A DNA stretch of 64,000 nt, taken from NCBI RefSeq assembly GCF_016756495.1, contig NZ_AP023243.1, positions 1,488,001-1,552,000 on the forward strand. Reading direction: 5' to 3'. This document shows, piece by piece, positions 1 through 8,695 of this stretch. The notes beneath the pieces are model-generated. The model was not told the origin of the DNA. It did no database searches and saw only the letters and a program-made list of their open reading frames with translations. Within the stretch, counting starts at the first letter, position 1. Every line of letters starts with the position of its first letter. Made by a program: the position numbers and the translations under genes. This DNA comes from Mesorhizobium sp. 113-3-3 (GTDB lineage: Bacteria > Pseudomonadota > Alphaproteobacteria > Rhizobiales > Rhizobiaceae).

Positions 1-627
1 GTGGGTTTCGTTGCCGCAGCAGGCGTCATGGCTCACTATGAGGGCGACAGCTGTCAGCCGCTGCATATCTCCTACAAGTTCAACGGTGATCCTGATCGGA
101 AGGATCCTGCGACCGGCGAGATTTTCGGCCACGAGGTCCATTCGGCCTATGAGTCCGACATGCTGCGCTCGCATGCGCCGGAAATGCTGGCGCGCCTTAA
201 CACCCTGCTCGGCATTGCGCCCGGCCGGCTCGGATCGCACGGCTTCCGGAAATTGTGCCAGTCCGGTCACGACGCCGCGGTGGCCACCGTCGACGTGATG
301 CGCACGGCCTTCGAAACCATCTCGGTCGACGCGATCATCGAGACCTATGTTCGAGACAAGAGCCAGATGTGGAGCGAGTTCGGCGACAAAACCGTCGAGC
401 TGCTGGCCGAAGGGGCGCGCAGCCTGGCCATGATCTGGGAAAGCGCATGGAAGCAGGGCACAAACAAGATCACCGATCTGGGGCCTGTCGACCTGGACAA
501 GCTCGCGGATCTCTATGAGGACAAGAACTGGGCGAAATCGATGACGCTGGACGAGATCGGCCCGACCCTCAAGGGTGGCCCTGGGCCGGCGCCGGTCGGA
601 GGCACACCCAGAAGAAAGCGCCGATAA
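1..627 (+). CDS. S1/P1-type nuclease-like protein, 5' truncated
   Basis: The reading frame is open from the first base of the window, so the true N-terminus probably lies to the left. Residues 12-22 contain H-x3-D-x5-H in the setting GDSCQPLH, which resembles the zinc-ligand motif of the S1/P1 nuclease / phospholipase C superfamily (HxxGDxxQPLH). His44 and His47 follow in FGHEVH. The C-terminal half is helical and ends in a basic tail (PRRKRR). Family members cleave single-stranded nucleic acids or phospholipids outside the cytoplasm, but no signal peptide can be assessed here. It converges on the SDR gene 50 bp downstream. The superfamily is fairly likely; the substrate is unknown. Confidence 0.6.
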   Translation: MGFVAAAGVMAHYEGDSCQPLHISYKFNGDPDRKDPATGEIFGHEVHSAYESDMLRSHAPEMLARLNTLLGIAPGRLGSHGFRKLCQSGHDAAVATVDVMRTAFETISVDAIIETYVRDKSQMWSEFGDKTVELLAEGARSLAMIWESAWKQGTNKITDLGPVDLDKLADLYEDKNWAKSMTLDEIGPTLKGGPGPAPVGGTPRRKRR

Positions 628-679
628 TCCACTGGCTTGCCCGGCCCGGCGACACCATGACGATCATGCGGCGCGGCGA

Positions 680-1435
680 TCAGATCGATGCGGTGATGCC
701 GCCATCGACATAGAGGATATGGCCGTTGACAAAGGACGAGGCATCGGAGGCCAGGAACACGCAGGCTCCGACCAGTTCCTCCACCTTGCCCCAGCGGCCG
801 GCCGGGGTGCGCTTTTCCAGCCAGCCGCTGAAGGCCGGATCGGCGACAAGGGCTGCATTGAGCGGCGTGTCGAAATAGCCGGGCGCGATGGCGTTGCATT
901 GCAGGCCGTATTTCGCCCAGTCGGTCGCCATGCCCTTCGTCAGGTTGCCGACCGCGCCTTTCGTCGCCGTGTAGGGCGCGATGCCGGGGCGGGCGAGTGC
1001 GGTCTGGACCGAGGCGATGTTGATGATCTTGCCACGGCCGCGGCCGATCATGTGACGTGCAACCGCCTGGCCGACATGGAAGACGCTGGCGACATTGGTC
1101 TGCAGCAGCCGCTCGAACGCATCGGCGGGAAAGTCTTCGAGCGGTGTGCGGAATTGCATGCCGGCATTGTTGACCAGTATGTCGATCGGCCCGCTCGACA
1201 GCTCGAAATTGTCGATAGCGGAGCGGACCGCGTCGTGGCCGGTCGCGTCGAAGACAAGCGTTTCCGCTCCGGGGATCTGCGCCGCCGCGGCGCCGAGCTT
1301 CGACGCGTCACGACCATTGAGGATGACGCTGGCGCCGGCTTGCGCCAGGCCCTTGGCCAGAGCGAAGCCGATGCCTTGCGACGAGCCGGTTACGAGCGCT
1401 CGGCGCCCGCTGAGATCGAACAGATTGGCCGACAT
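680..1435 (-). CDS. SDR family oxidoreductase, gluconate 5-dehydrogenase-like
   Basis: This 251-residue classical short-chain dehydrogenase has the NAD(P)-binding motif TGSSQGIG near residue 17, NNAG near residue 90, a catalytic Ser in NIASVQT, and Tyr-x3-Lys in YTATKGA. The C-terminus YVDGGITASI is typical of the family. The overall pattern (LFDLSGRRALVTGSSQGIG, GYFDTPLN) resembles gluconate 5-dehydrogenase/2-deoxy-gluconate dehydrogenase enzymes, which interconvert gluconate and 5-ketogluconate. A GGGAG ribosome site lies about 10 bases before the ATG. It is read in the same direction as the polyprenyl synthase upstream, with a gap of about 50 bp. The SDR class is certain; the substrate is inferred. 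Confidence 0.85.
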   Translation of the reverse strand: MSANLFDLSGRRALVTGSSQGIGFALAKGLAQAGASVILNGRDASKLGAAAAQIPGAETLVFDATGHDAVRSAIDNFELSSGPIDILVNNAGMQFRTPLEDFPADAFERLLQTNVASVFHVGQAVARHMIGRGRGKIINIASVQTALARPGIAPYTATKGAVGNLTKGMATDWAKYGLQCNAIAPGYFDTPLNAALVADPAFSGWLEKRTPAGRWGKVEELVGACVFLASDASSFVNGHILYVDGGITASI

Positions 1436-1484
1436 CGAAGAGGATCTCCCTTTTGTCCACCCGCACCGACATCGCGGGCCGCAC

Positions 1485-2402
1485 TCAACTGTTGCGCGTC
1501 GCGACGAAGGTCGCCGCCTCCTTCAGCAGCGCCGCCTTGTCACCAAACGGATCGAGCAGCGCGTGGGCCTGCGCGACAAGGCCGTGCAGCTGGCTGCGCG
1601 CCCAATTCGCACCGTGCAGCGCCACCAGCGTTCCCTTGCCGGCGGCGGCGTCCTTGCCGGTCGCCTTGCCCATCTGGCTGGCGTCGGCGGTGAGGTCGAG
1701 CAGGTCGTCCGCCAGCTGGAAGGCAAGGCCGATCGCCGAGCCGAACTCGGCCAGTCTTTCGCGGTCCTCGGCCGCGGCGCCGGCGATGATGGCGCCGGCC
1801 TCGCAGGCGAAGCGGATCAGCGCGCCGGTCTTCATCGCCTGCAGCGTTATGATGCCCGCCTCGTCGGGCGGCGTCTGCTCGGCCTCGAGGTCGAGCTTCT
1901 GGCCGCCGACCATGCCGCCGGCGCCGGCCGCACGGGCAAGCGCCAGCACCAGGGCTACCCGCCGCTCCGCCGGCAGCACGGTCGCCTCGCCGGCGACGAT
2001 GTCGAAGGCCAGCGTCAGCAAGGCGTCGCCAGCCAGGACCGCGGTTGCCTCGTCGAAGGCCTTGTGCACGGTCGGCTGGCCGCGGCGCAGATCATCATCG
2101 TCCATCGCCGGCAGATCGTCATGGATCAGCGAATAGCAATGCACGCATTCGAGTGCCGCCGCGACGCGCAGTGCCGCTTCGCCATCGGCGGAAAACAGGG
2201 CAGCACTTTCCATGACCAGGAACGGGCGCAGGCGCTTGCCGCCGTTCAGCACGCCATGGCGCATCGCCGCCATCAGGCGGTCGGGCCGCGCGATCTCGCC
2301 CGAAAGCGGGCGATCGTCGAGCAGGCGCCGTAGCAGCGCCTCGACGGCCGCCGCCCGCCTGATGAGGGCCATCTCGAACGCCATTTCGTCGTCATTCGTC
2401 AT
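1485..2402 (-). CDS. ispA: Polyprenyl synthetase (farnesyl/geranylgeranyl diphosphate synthase type)
   Basis: A 305-residue class I trans-isoprenyl diphosphate synthase. It should condense isopentenyl diphosphate with allylic diphosphates to make farnesyl- or geranylgeranyl-diphosphate for quinones, undecaprenol and hopanoids. The first Asp-rich motif is DDLPAMDDDD, preceded by the GGKRLRP substrate-binding stretch. The second Asp-rich motif is FQLADDLLD, followed by a K-x-x-x-K lid segment (GKATGKDAAAGKGT). The ATG at 2402 (MTNDDEMAF) was chosen; an in-frame upstream ATG at 2447 would add 15 residues of poor quality. The short-chain class is clear; the exact chain length cannot be read with certainty. 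Confidence 0.88.
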   Translation of the reverse strand: MTNDDEMAFEMALIRRAAAVEALLRRLLDDRPLSGEIARPDRLMAAMRHGVLNGGKRLRPFLVMESAALFSADGEAALRVAAALECVHCYSLIHDDLPAMDDDDLRRGQPTVHKAFDEATAVLAGDALLTLAFDIVAGEATVLPAERRVALVLALARAAGAGGMVGGQKLDLEAEQTPPDEAGIITLQAMKTGALIRFACEAGAIIAGAAAEDRERLAEFGSAIGLAFQLADDLLDLTADASQMGKATGKDAAAGKGTLVALHGANWARSQLHGLVAQAHALLDPFGDKAALLKEAATFVATRNS

Positions 2403-2531
2403 GATCGGGAGCGGTAGCCGACACTCAGACGTTGCGCAAGAAGGCAAGCGCCATTATGCCGGAGCGAGGAGAAGCACGGGTTGGGCGGCTTGGCGGAACC
2501 GATCGTCGATCATGAGACCGAAAAGCTGGAC

Positions 2532-3242
2532 ATGGCGACAAGATCGCGCGGCTTGAACCGCCGCAATCTTAGGCGCTGGGTCCGGCGCTGCCTTGTCGTG
2601 GCCGCCGTGCTGGCGCTCATCCCGACAGTGCTGACCTTCCTTTACTTGCCGTCCTTCGTGCATCCGGTGTCGACGCTGATGCTGAAGGACCTGGCGACCT
2701 TCTCCGGCTTTGACCGGCGCTGGGTGTCGATCGACGATGTCGCCCCGGTTCTGGCCCACTCCGTCATCATGTCGGAGGACGGGCAGTTCTGCTTCCACCG
2801 CGGCGTCGATCTCGGCGAATTGCGCGGCGTTGTCGACGATGCGCTGGCCGGCGAGGCGACACGCGGCGCCTCGACCATCACCATGCAGACGGTGAAGAAC
2901 CTTTTTCTGTGGTCACGGCCGCTGGGCTCGGTGCGCAAGGTCGTCGAACTGCCGCTGGCCGTTTATTTCGACGCGGTGATGTCGAAGCGCCGCATCATGG
3001 AGATCTATCTCAACATCGCCGAATGGGGGCCGGGTGTTTACGGCATCGAGGCTGCGGCGCAGCATCATTTCGGCATTCCGGCAAAACAGCTGTCGCGGAG
3101 GCAGGCCGCACTTCTCGCCGTCACCTTGCCCAATCCGATCGCCCGCAATCCGGCAAAACCCGGGCCGGGCTTGAGAAGGTTGGCCAATCTGATCGAGAGG
3201 CGCGCCGGCCGTTCAGGCGCCTATGTCGGTTGCCTCGAGTAG
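2532..3242 (+). CDS. mtgA: Monofunctional biosynthetic peptidoglycan transglycosylase
   Basis: A 236-residue GT51 glycosyltransferase that polymerises lipid II into glycan strands at the inner membrane. A basic N-terminus (RNLRRWVRR) leads into one membrane anchor, about residues 18-40. The catalytic Glu lies in [13 protein letters not shown] (E82), followed by [16 protein letters not shown] and [15 protein letters not shown], the conserved GT51 motifs. The length matches MtgA, and no transpeptidase domain follows. The ATG at 2532 was chosen; a TTG at 2481 is in frame and has a purine-rich leader, so 17 extra residues are possible. Confidence 0.93.
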   Translation: MATRSRGLNRRNLRRWVRRCLVVAAVLALIPTVLTFLYLPSFVHPVSTLMLKDLATFSGFDRRWVSIDDVAPVLAHSVIMSEDGQFCFHRGVDLGELRGVVDDALAGEATRGASTITMQTVKNLFLWSRPLGSVRKVVELPLAVYFDAVMSKRRIMEIYLNIAEWGPGVYGIEAAAQHHFGIPAKQLSRRQAALLAVTLPNPIARNPAKPGPGLRRLANLIERRAGRSGAYVGCLE

Positions 3243-3382
3243 CCGACACAAAAAAATTCACTGCAGTGCTGGCCAAAACGGTGTCAGGCGTGTATAGGCA
3301 CCCGACTTTCTCAGATTTAGGCCCCGACATGGCCCTTTCACGAGGGCGGGCGGGGCTTTTGACCATGTAGTGGAGCATATCC

Positions 3383-3565
3383 ATGGCCGTTCCGAAACGC
3401 AAAACCTCTCCGTCCAAGCGCGGCATGCGCCGCTCGGCCGACGCCCTCAAGGCCCCGACCTATGTCGAGGACAAGAATTCCGGCGAAATGCGCCGTCCGC
3501 ACCACATCGACCTGAAGACCGGCATGTATCGCGGTCGCCAGGTGCTGACCCCCAAGGAAAGCTGA
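3383..3565 (+). CDS. rpmF: 50S ribosomal protein L32
   Basis: This 60-residue basic protein begins [17 protein letters not shown], the L32 signature. It is part of the large ribosomal subunit. Like other alphaproteobacterial L32 proteins it lacks the zinc-binding cysteines found in some lineages. It is followed after about 30 bp by a strong intrinsic terminator, so it ends its own transcript. Confidence 0.97.
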   Translation: MAVPKRKTSPSKRGMRRSADALKAPTYVEDKNSGEMRRPHHIDLKTGMYRGRQVLTPKES

Positions 3566-3597
3566 GACCAGCTTTTTTGAACGGTTGAGTTACAAAG

Positions 3598-3621
3598 GAC
3601 CGGCCTTTGGCCGGTCTTTTT
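3598..3621 (+). terminator. Intrinsic terminator of rpmF
   Basis: An 8-bp perfect stem (GACCGGCC / GGCCGGTC) with a 3-base loop is followed by five Ts, 32 bp after the rpmF stop codon. Confidence 0.9.
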
Positions 3622-3846
3622 GCGTCTGGCAGCCTGATGGCCGGGGCCTTGGTTCAGCCTGCCGTATCACCGTCGCGCGCTGCGCACCGGCTCGTTCAAC
3701 CGCTGAGCCTCCGTCTCGCTTGCTCGATGTCGGCTGACATGGTTGTTGCATCCGGTCTTCTACCGTGTTTGCGGCTTCACACGAAAAATCTTGACGGCGT
3801 GGCTGTGGCGCATTCTACAGAAGGTGCCCCCATATGGAGACGCCAG

Positions 3847-4248
3847 ATGTTCGGTGCCGTCCCGCTTTTGATCGTGCCTTTCATTCTCTACAATCTTGGG
3901 CTGCTCGGAATTTTCGGCGGCGGTGACGATCCGTGGGCGAGCGAGATCTTCTCGTTCCGCATGATGTCGGGCGGGGTGTTCTCGATGACGCTCGGCGATT
4001 TGATGATCCTGATAGGGCTGATCTTCCTGTTCCTCGAAATGGTGAAGTCGGCGCGCACGACCAGTGCCTCGATCATGGACCATCTCCTGTCGACGCTGGT
4101 CTTCGTCGCCTTCCTGGTCGAATTCCTGCTGGTCAAGGGCGCGGCGCATTCGATCTTCTTCACGCTGATGATCATCGCGCTGTTCGATGTGATGGCCGGT
4201 TTCGCGGTGTCGATGCGGTCGGCAAGCCGGGACATCAACCTCAACTAA
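3847..4248 (+). CDS. Small integral membrane protein of unknown function
   Basis: A 133-residue protein with about four hydrophobic segments: FGAVPLLIVPFILYNLGLLG near the N-terminus, LGDLMILIGLIFLFLEM, LSTLVFVAFLVEFLL, and FFTLMIIALFDVMAGFAV. It ends SRDINLN. The ATG at 3847 is preceded by GGAGA with good spacing; the frame is open further upstream but that part is not protein-like. Its function is not recognised. It converges with the HbpS/GlcG-like gene 4 bp away. Confidence 0.75.
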   Translation: MFGAVPLLIVPFILYNLGLLGIFGGGDDPWASEIFSFRMMSGGVFSMTLGDLMILIGLIFLFLEMVKSARTTSASIMDHLLSTLVFVAFLVEFLLVKGAAHSIFFTLMIIALFDVMAGFAVSMRSASRDINLN

Positions 4249-4252
4249 GCAC

Positions 4253-4684
4253 TCAGCCCGGGTCGGCGGTGAAGCCGGCGGCCTCGATGCCAGCGATGGC
4301 CGCGGCTTCGTCATTGTCCGAGGTGTCGCCTGAAATGCCGATGGCGCCGACAATAGTGCCGGCCTTGTCGCGGATTAGCACGCCGCCGACGACCGGCAGC
4401 ACGCGTCCGCCCGACACGTCGGAAATGCCGGCGACGAGATGCGGGCGCTCCTTGGCGAAGGCCTCAACCTTGCGCGAACCCATGCCGATGGCCAGCGCGC
4501 CATACGCCTTGCCCGCCGACATTTGCGGACGCAGGAACGAGGCGCCGTCCTGGCGCTGGAAGGCGACCAGATGGCCGCCGGCGTCAAGCACCGAGACGCC
4601 CAGCGGCTTGAGCTTGAGATCGGCGCCCTTGGCGAAGGCGGCGTCGATGATTTGCCTGGCTTTTTCGAGCGGCAGCGCGGTCAT
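4253..4684 (-). CDS. GlcG/HbpS family heme-binding-like protein
   Basis: A 143-residue single-domain protein of the GlcG/HbpS (DUF336) family. Visible family features are GVSVLDAGGHLVAFQRQDGAS near the N-terminus, the SAGKAYGAL helix and the GGVLIRDKAGTIVGAIGISGDTSDND glycine-rich C-terminal motif. Family members bind heme or cobalamin, or accompany oxidative pathways; no neighbour fixes the role here. The start at 4684 has a GGAG site 6 bases upstream; a longer in-frame start at 4714 exists. Confidence 0.85.
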   Translation of the reverse strand: MTALPLEKARQIIDAAFAKGADLKLKPLGVSVLDAGGHLVAFQRQDGASFLRPQMSAGKAYGALAIGMGSRKVEAFAKERPHLVAGISDVSGGRVLPVVGGVLIRDKAGTIVGAIGISGDTSDNDEAAAIAGIEAAGFTADPG

Positions 4685-4875
4685 GGCAGTCTCCTGTTGG
4701 AAGGGGACAATCATCGGCGGTCGGCCGGCCGAAACAATCCCGGTTTCAGTTGAAATTGCTTCTTGTGAAGCGTTGGGATGAAGAGCCTCTGTCGCCAGGA
4801 AGGCGCCGTCGAGCGGCTGGCTTGACGAGCAAGCATTGCCGGCAGGGTCAGGCCGGGTTGCCTGGACGCAGTGCG

Positions 4876-5121
4876 CTATTTCTTCTTGGCGCGGGCAGGC
4901 TTCTTGGCGGGCGCCGACGGCGCGTTGGCGAGGTCTTCGGCTTCCTTGGCCAGCCGCAGAGCCCGCAACTTGTCGGTCTTTACCTTGCGGGCGTCGCTCT
5001 CCGCGGCATATTCGGCCATTGCTTTTTGGCGGACCGTGGCCGCCTCTTCCTGCTTCTTGAAGCGCAGATCGGCGCGCGCGCGGGCGGCATCCCGAGAGTT
5101 CTCAACCAAGACCTTATCCAA
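4876..5121 (-). CDS. Small Lys/Ala-rich coiled-coil protein of unknown function
   Basis: About 81 residues, almost entirely helical and charged (RARADLRFKKQEEAATVRQKAMAEY is one stretch), ending in an AKKPARAKKK tail. No ATG is available. The frame runs from a TAG at about 5149, and a TTG at 5121 is the best start guess. The composition resembles short alanine/lysine-rich proteins common in rhizobia; nucleic-acid or ribosome contact is possible but unproven. The gene is followed by a free-standing stretch before the GlcG-like gene. Confidence 0.55.
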   Translation of the reverse strand: MDKVLVENSRDAARARADLRFKKQEEAATVRQKAMAEYAAESDARKVKTDKLRALRLAKEAEDLANAPSAPAKKPARAKKK

Positions 5122-5185
5122 TCCCGTGAATTGTGGTTTCCGCTTCTTCTAGCAGAGCCGGCCTCTTAACGGGGAAAATAGTTGG

Positions 5186-5707
5186 TCAGGCAGCCGGGCT
5201 GGCGCCGGGAGCCTTGCTGGCGACCACGGCTTGAAAGGCGGCCTGCAGGGTCGCGCGGACAGAAGGACCGGATGCCGGGTCGAGCGGCATACCCAGATGC
5301 TCATGGCGCAACTCATCCATGAATTTCTCCCACATTGGCGGTCCGCCCTTTTCCAGCAACTCGGCGCGGATCGAGAGTTCCTCGCTGGTCGGCAGCCAGA
5401 CGCGGCCCCAGGCGCCGAGATGGGCGAGAATCGGCACCAGCGTGATGGCCATCTCGGTCAGGCTGTAGATCGCCTTCTGCTTGTGACTGGGATCGTCGGC
5501 CTTGGTCAGCATCCCCAATTCCATCAGCCGCTTCAACCGGTCGGCGAGGATGTTGGAGGCAATGCCTTCTATCGACCCGTTGAGCAGTTCGCGGAAATGC
5601 CGCTTGCCGCCAAAAATCATGTCGCGAAGGATGATCAGGCTCCAGCGGTCGCCGAACACTTCCAGCGACAGGTTGATCGGGCAGCCGGACCGGCGATCGA
5701 GGCTCAT
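5186..5707 (-). CDS. HxlR family transcriptional regulator
   Basis: A 173-residue winged-helix regulator. The HxlR signature is present at the N-terminus: CPINLSLEVFGDRWSLIILRD, then FRELLNGSIEGIASNILADRLKRL and Y-SLTE. A C-terminal extension follows the 110-residue DNA-binding domain. The ATG at 5707 fits the family start; the frame is open upstream but implausible. It is transcribed divergently from an alpha/beta hydrolase 94 bp away, with a perfect palindrome between them, so it probably controls that gene and itself. Confidence 0.9.
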   Translation of the reverse strand: MSLDRRSGCPINLSLEVFGDRWSLIILRDMIFGGKRHFRELLNGSIEGIASNILADRLKRLMELGMLTKADDPSHKQKAIYSLTEMAITLVPILAHLGAWGRVWLPTSEELSIRAELLEKGGPPMWEKFMDELRHEHLGMPLDPASGPSVRATLQAAFQAVVASKAPGASPAA

Positions 5708-5766
5708 TCGATTCTCTCCACGCAAAACCAGTTGCATTATCGTATCAGTTTTATTATGGTGCAACC

Positions 5767-5783
5767 GATTGCAAAATGCAATC
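5767..5783. promoter_or_regulatory. Candidate operator between HxlR and hydrolase genes
   Basis: A perfect palindrome with 7-bp arms (GATTGCA - AAA - TGCAATC) lies 5 bases before the hydrolase ribosome site. A looser TTGCATTA...TGGTGCAA pair sits just upstream. It is probably bound by the divergent HxlR regulator; this is inference from position and symmetry. Confidence 0.5.
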
Positions 5784-5801
5784 AGATTAGGAGACTGCGT
5801 G

Positions 5802-6638
5802 ATGACGACGATCAATCGCCCCGAGATCAAATCCGAAGCCTTTGGCGATCCTGAAAATCCCCCGCTGCTTTTGATCATGGGCGCGATGGCCTCGATGCTG
5901 TGGTGGCCGGAGGCGTTTTGCCGGGAGCTGGCGGATACCGGCCTGTATGTCATCCGCTACGACAATCGCGATACCGGCCGTTCGACCAAATATCCGCCGG
6001 GCAAGCCGCCTTACACATTCGACGACATGGCGGATGATGCGATCGGTGTGCTCGACAGCCATGGCATCGGCAAGGCCCATGTGATTGGCATGTCGATGGG
6101 CGGCATGATCGCGCAACGCGTGGCGCTCAAGCACCCCTCCCGCGTCGCGTCGCTGACGGTGATCAGCAGTTCGCCGGTCGGGATGGACACTTCGCATCTG
6201 CCGCAGACGACCGATGCCTATATCGAGCATTCGGCCGCCGGCGCCGATGTCGACTGGTCGGACCGCCGCCAGGTGATCGATTTCATGGTCAAGGATGCCA
6301 GGGCGATCGCCAGTACCGCACATGCGTCCGACGAGGTCGCGATCAGAGCCTTCATCGAGCAGGATTACGACCGCTCCGACGGGTTCCTCAGCGCGACCAA
6401 TCATTTTTCGCTCAAGGGTGGCGATGAATGGAAGGGCCGCTTGCCGGAGATGACGGCGCCTCTGCTGGTCATCCACGGCACATCAGATCCGATCTTTCCG
6501 GTCGAGCATGGCGAGGCGCTGGCCGAAACGGTCGCCGGCGCAAAACTTCTTCGCATCGAGGGCGGCGGCCATGAACTGCATCCGCAGGACTGGCCCGGCA
6601 TAGAGGCCGCCATCGTCGCGCATGTCAGGTCGAATTGA
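5802..6638 (+). CDS. Alpha/beta hydrolase
   Basis: A 278-residue alpha/beta-hydrolase fold enzyme. The nucleophile elbow is GMSMGG (Ser98), the acid lies in HGTSDPIFP, and the His in GGGHELH. An oxyanion-hole-type loop (IMGAMASMLWW) and the RYDNRDTGRS strand-turn resemble the TAP/aclacinomycin methylesterase branch. An AGGAG site lies 8 bases before the ATG; a GTG one codon earlier is possible. The natural substrate is unknown. It is divergent from HxlR, which suggests induction by a small reactive or aromatic ligand. Confidence 0.87.
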   Translation: MTTINRPEIKSEAFGDPENPPLLLIMGAMASMLWWPEAFCRELADTGLYVIRYDNRDTGRSTKYPPGKPPYTFDDMADDAIGVLDSHGIGKAHVIGMSMGGMIAQRVALKHPSRVASLTVISSSPVGMDTSHLPQTTDAYIEHSAAGADVDWSDRRQVIDFMVKDARAIASTAHASDEVAIRAFIEQDYDRSDGFLSATNHFSLKGGDEWKGRLPEMTAPLLVIHGTSDPIFPVEHGEALAETVAGAKLLRIEGGGHELHPQDWPGIEAAIVAHVRSN

Positions 6639-6757
6639 GACCTGACGAACGGTCTTGACGAACAAGGCATGCCGCAATAGTTAAGTAAATGCTTCAGTGT
6701 TGGACGGGCGGGCGCCTAGGTCCCGCCGTCGACGAACCACGAACAGAAGAGCAAAGA

Positions 6758-7414
6758 ATGTCCCTGACGCTGCATTTCCACCCGCTGGCCTCTTTCTGCT
6801 GGAAGCCGCTGATCGCGCTCTATGAGAACGCCACCGCCTTCAACCCGGTCATCGTCGATCTCGGTGACGAGCACTCGCGCGCGGCCTTCCTGAAGATATC
6901 GCCGAGCGGCAAGATGCCGGCGCTGCGCGACGATGCGCGCGACCGCACGGTGCTGGAATCGACCATCGTCGTGGAATATCTGGCCGCGTACTATCCGGGG
7001 CCGGTCGAGCTCGCTCCCGCCGATATCGACCTGGCGCTAGCGGTCCGCCAGGCCGACCGCTTCTATGATTTCTATGTGCAGGAGCCGATGCAGAAGATCG
7101 TAGGCGACCGGTTGCGGCCGCAGGACAAGACTGATCCGTTCGGCGTCGAGCAGGCGCGCGAGCAGCTGCGCAATTCCTACGCCATCATCGAAGAGGAGAT
7201 GCAGTCGAGGACCTGGGCGGTGGGCGACGCCTTCAGCCTGGCCGATTGCGCGGCGTCCCCGGCGCTTTTCTATGCCAACAAGGTCGAGCCGTTCGGCGAC
7301 AAATATCCCGCCGTGAAGCGCTACCACGACCGCCTGCTGCAGCGCCCCGCCTTCGCCAGGGTGATCGAGGAGGCGCGGCCATACTTCAAGTTCTTCCCCT
7401 ACAATAACGGCTGA
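6758..7414 (+). CDS. Glutathione S-transferase family protein
   Basis: A 218-residue cytosolic GST. The N-terminal thioredoxin-like domain starts LTLHFHPLASFCWKPLIAL, where Ser/Cys may serve as the activating residue. It includes SPSGKMPAL and the gamma-glutamyl binding ES pair in VLESTIVVEYL. The C-terminal helical domain contains AVGDAFSLADCAASP, the N-capping/hydrophobic staple motif. It starts a three-gene run with an ArsR regulator 5 bp downstream and an SRPBCC protein, a pairing seen with detoxification functions. Confidence 0.9.
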   Translation: MSLTLHFHPLASFCWKPLIALYENATAFNPVIVDLGDEHSRAAFLKISPSGKMPALRDDARDRTVLESTIVVEYLAAYYPGPVELAPADIDLALAVRQADRFYDFYVQEPMQKIVGDRLRPQDKTDPFGVEQAREQLRNSYAIIEEEMQSRTWAVGDAFSLADCAASPALFYANKVEPFGDKYPAVKRYHDRLLQRPAFARVIEEARPYFKFFPYNNG

Positions 7415-7419
7415 CCGCG

Positions 7420-7755
7420 ATGCTGCACGATCCCGCCCAGCTCGACCTGATGTTCCAGGCGCTTGCCGATCCGGCGCGGCGGCAGATGGTCGACCGGCTG
7501 TCGCGCGGCCCGGCCTCGGTCAGCCAGCTGGCCGAGCCGCTGGCGATGTCGCTGTCGGCTGTCGTCCAGCATCTGAACCTCCTGGAGGCGAGCGGCCTGG
7601 TGCGTACGCAGAAGGTGGGGCGTGTGCGTACCTGCCAGATCGAGCCCAAGGCGCTGAGGGCGGCGGAGCACTGGATCAACGAGCGACGTCTCTCCTGGGA
7701 GCGCCGGCTGGATCGGCTGGGCGATTTTCTGGCTGAAACCAAAGACGAAACATGA
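7420..7755 (+). CDS. ArsR family winged-helix regulator
   Basis: A 111-residue metalloregulator-like protein: [47 protein letters not shown] (recognition helix) and [11 protein letters not shown] (wing). No CxC metal site is visible, as in the ArsR proteins that partner AHSA1/SRPBCC genes. It starts 5 bp after the GST stop and overlaps the start region of the SRPBCC gene by an ATGA, so the three genes are probably co-transcribed and autoregulated. Confidence 0.9.
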   Translation: MLHDPAQLDLMFQALADPARRQMVDRLSRGPASVSQLAEPLAMSLSAVVQHLNLLEASGLVRTQKVGRVRTCQIEPKALRAAEHWINERRLSWERRLDRLGDFLAETKDET

Positions 7756-7766
7756 AGGAGACCGCA

Positions 7767-8231
7767 GTGAGCCAACGATCCGTCGTCCATTCCACCTTTG
7801 TCGTCGAGCGGAGCTATCCGGCGACGCCGGCGAAAGTCTACTCGGCATTCAGCAATCCTGATGCCAAGCGGCGCTGGTTCGTCGATCCCCATGACCCCAT
7901 GCCCAGCCGGCATGAAATGGACTTCCGCGTCGGTGGCAAGGAGGTCAATGCCGGCTGCCCGAGCGATGGGCAGATGCATTTTTTCAATGCGGTCTATCAG
8001 GACATCGTGCCGGACCAGCGCATCGTCTACAGCTATGAGCTGCTGTTCGGCGAAACCCGCGTCTCTGTGTCCCTGGCGACGATCGAGTTCCTGGCGGAAA
8101 GCGGAGGCACGCGGCTCGTGATGACGGAGCAGGGTGCATTCTTCGACGGCCATGACACCTCGGCCACGCGTGAGCATGGAACGGGCGAACTGCTCGATGC
8201 GCTCGGCGCGGCGCTCGCAGCGGAGGCCTGA
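7767..8231 (+). CDS. SRPBCC (AHSA1-type) domain protein
   Basis: About 154 residues of the START/Bet v1 fold: [29 protein letters not shown] at the N-terminus and the D-G-H-D helix after [11 protein letters not shown] at the C-terminus are typical of AHSA1-like proteins. They bind hydrophobic ligands, but the ligand is unknown. The GTG at 7767 is preferred because AAGGAG sits 6 bases upstream; an in-frame ATG at 7752 overlaps the ArsR stop (ATGA) but lacks a ribosome site. It ends the GST-ArsR operon. Confidence 0.87.
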   Translation: MSQRSVVHSTFVVERSYPATPAKVYSAFSNPDAKRRWFVDPHDPMPSRHEMDFRVGGKEVNAGCPSDGQMHFFNAVYQDIVPDQRIVYSYELLFGETRVSVSLATIEFLAESGGTRLVMTEQGAFFDGHDTSATREHGTGELLDALGAALAAEA

Positions 8232-8254
8232 TAGCTTTCCCGGGGGCACGCGGC

Positions 8255-8644
8255 CTAGGGCGTGATCACCTTCTCGCGCCCGTCCGGTTCGACCATTTTG
8301 AGCCGGGTTTCCGGTCCGGCCGCATCGAGGATGATGTAGCTCTTGTCGTCACCGCCAACGAAACTCAACCCTGCGCTGGCGGTCGACGCACTGATCTTGA
8401 CGGATGGCTGGCCACTTTCGGTGATCAGACGAAACAGCACGGTTTCGGCCTCGCCGGCTTTGGCCGGCAAAACGGAAATGCTGGAACGCACCCGGCCTTC
8501 GCCGTCGACGATCTCAAGTCCGCTGCCGCGCAGCATGCCCGCGCCGTCTTGCGCTCTCGCCGGCAGGATCTGCATCAGCCCGATCCCCGCCAGTAAAACC
8601 AGATTGGTCGCGGTCAAAGCGGCAAGAATCGCGTCACGTCGCAT
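8255..8644 (-). CDS. Exported or membrane-anchored beta-rich protein of unknown function
   Basis: A 129-residue protein with a signal/anchor sequence (ILAALTATNLVLLAGIGLMQ, cleavage possible after ARA). The rest is a beta-strand-rich domain (GLEIVDGEGRVRSSISV, VKISASTASAGLSFVGGDD). The mature part resembles the repetitive strands of small periplasmic proteins, but no family is recognised. A GGAGG site precedes the chosen ATG. It lies just downstream of an ArsR gene on the same strand and may belong with it. Confidence 0.7.
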   Translation of the reverse strand: MRRDAILAALTATNLVLLAGIGLMQILPARAQDGAGMLRGSGLEIVDGEGRVRSSISVLPAKAGEAETVLFRLITESGQPSVKISASTASAGLSFVGGDDKSYIILDAAGPETRLKMVEPDGREKVITP

Positions 8645-8695
8645 CGATTGTTCCTCCCGGCATGAAATCAATCCGCGTTGCCTCGCAGAGCGCTG

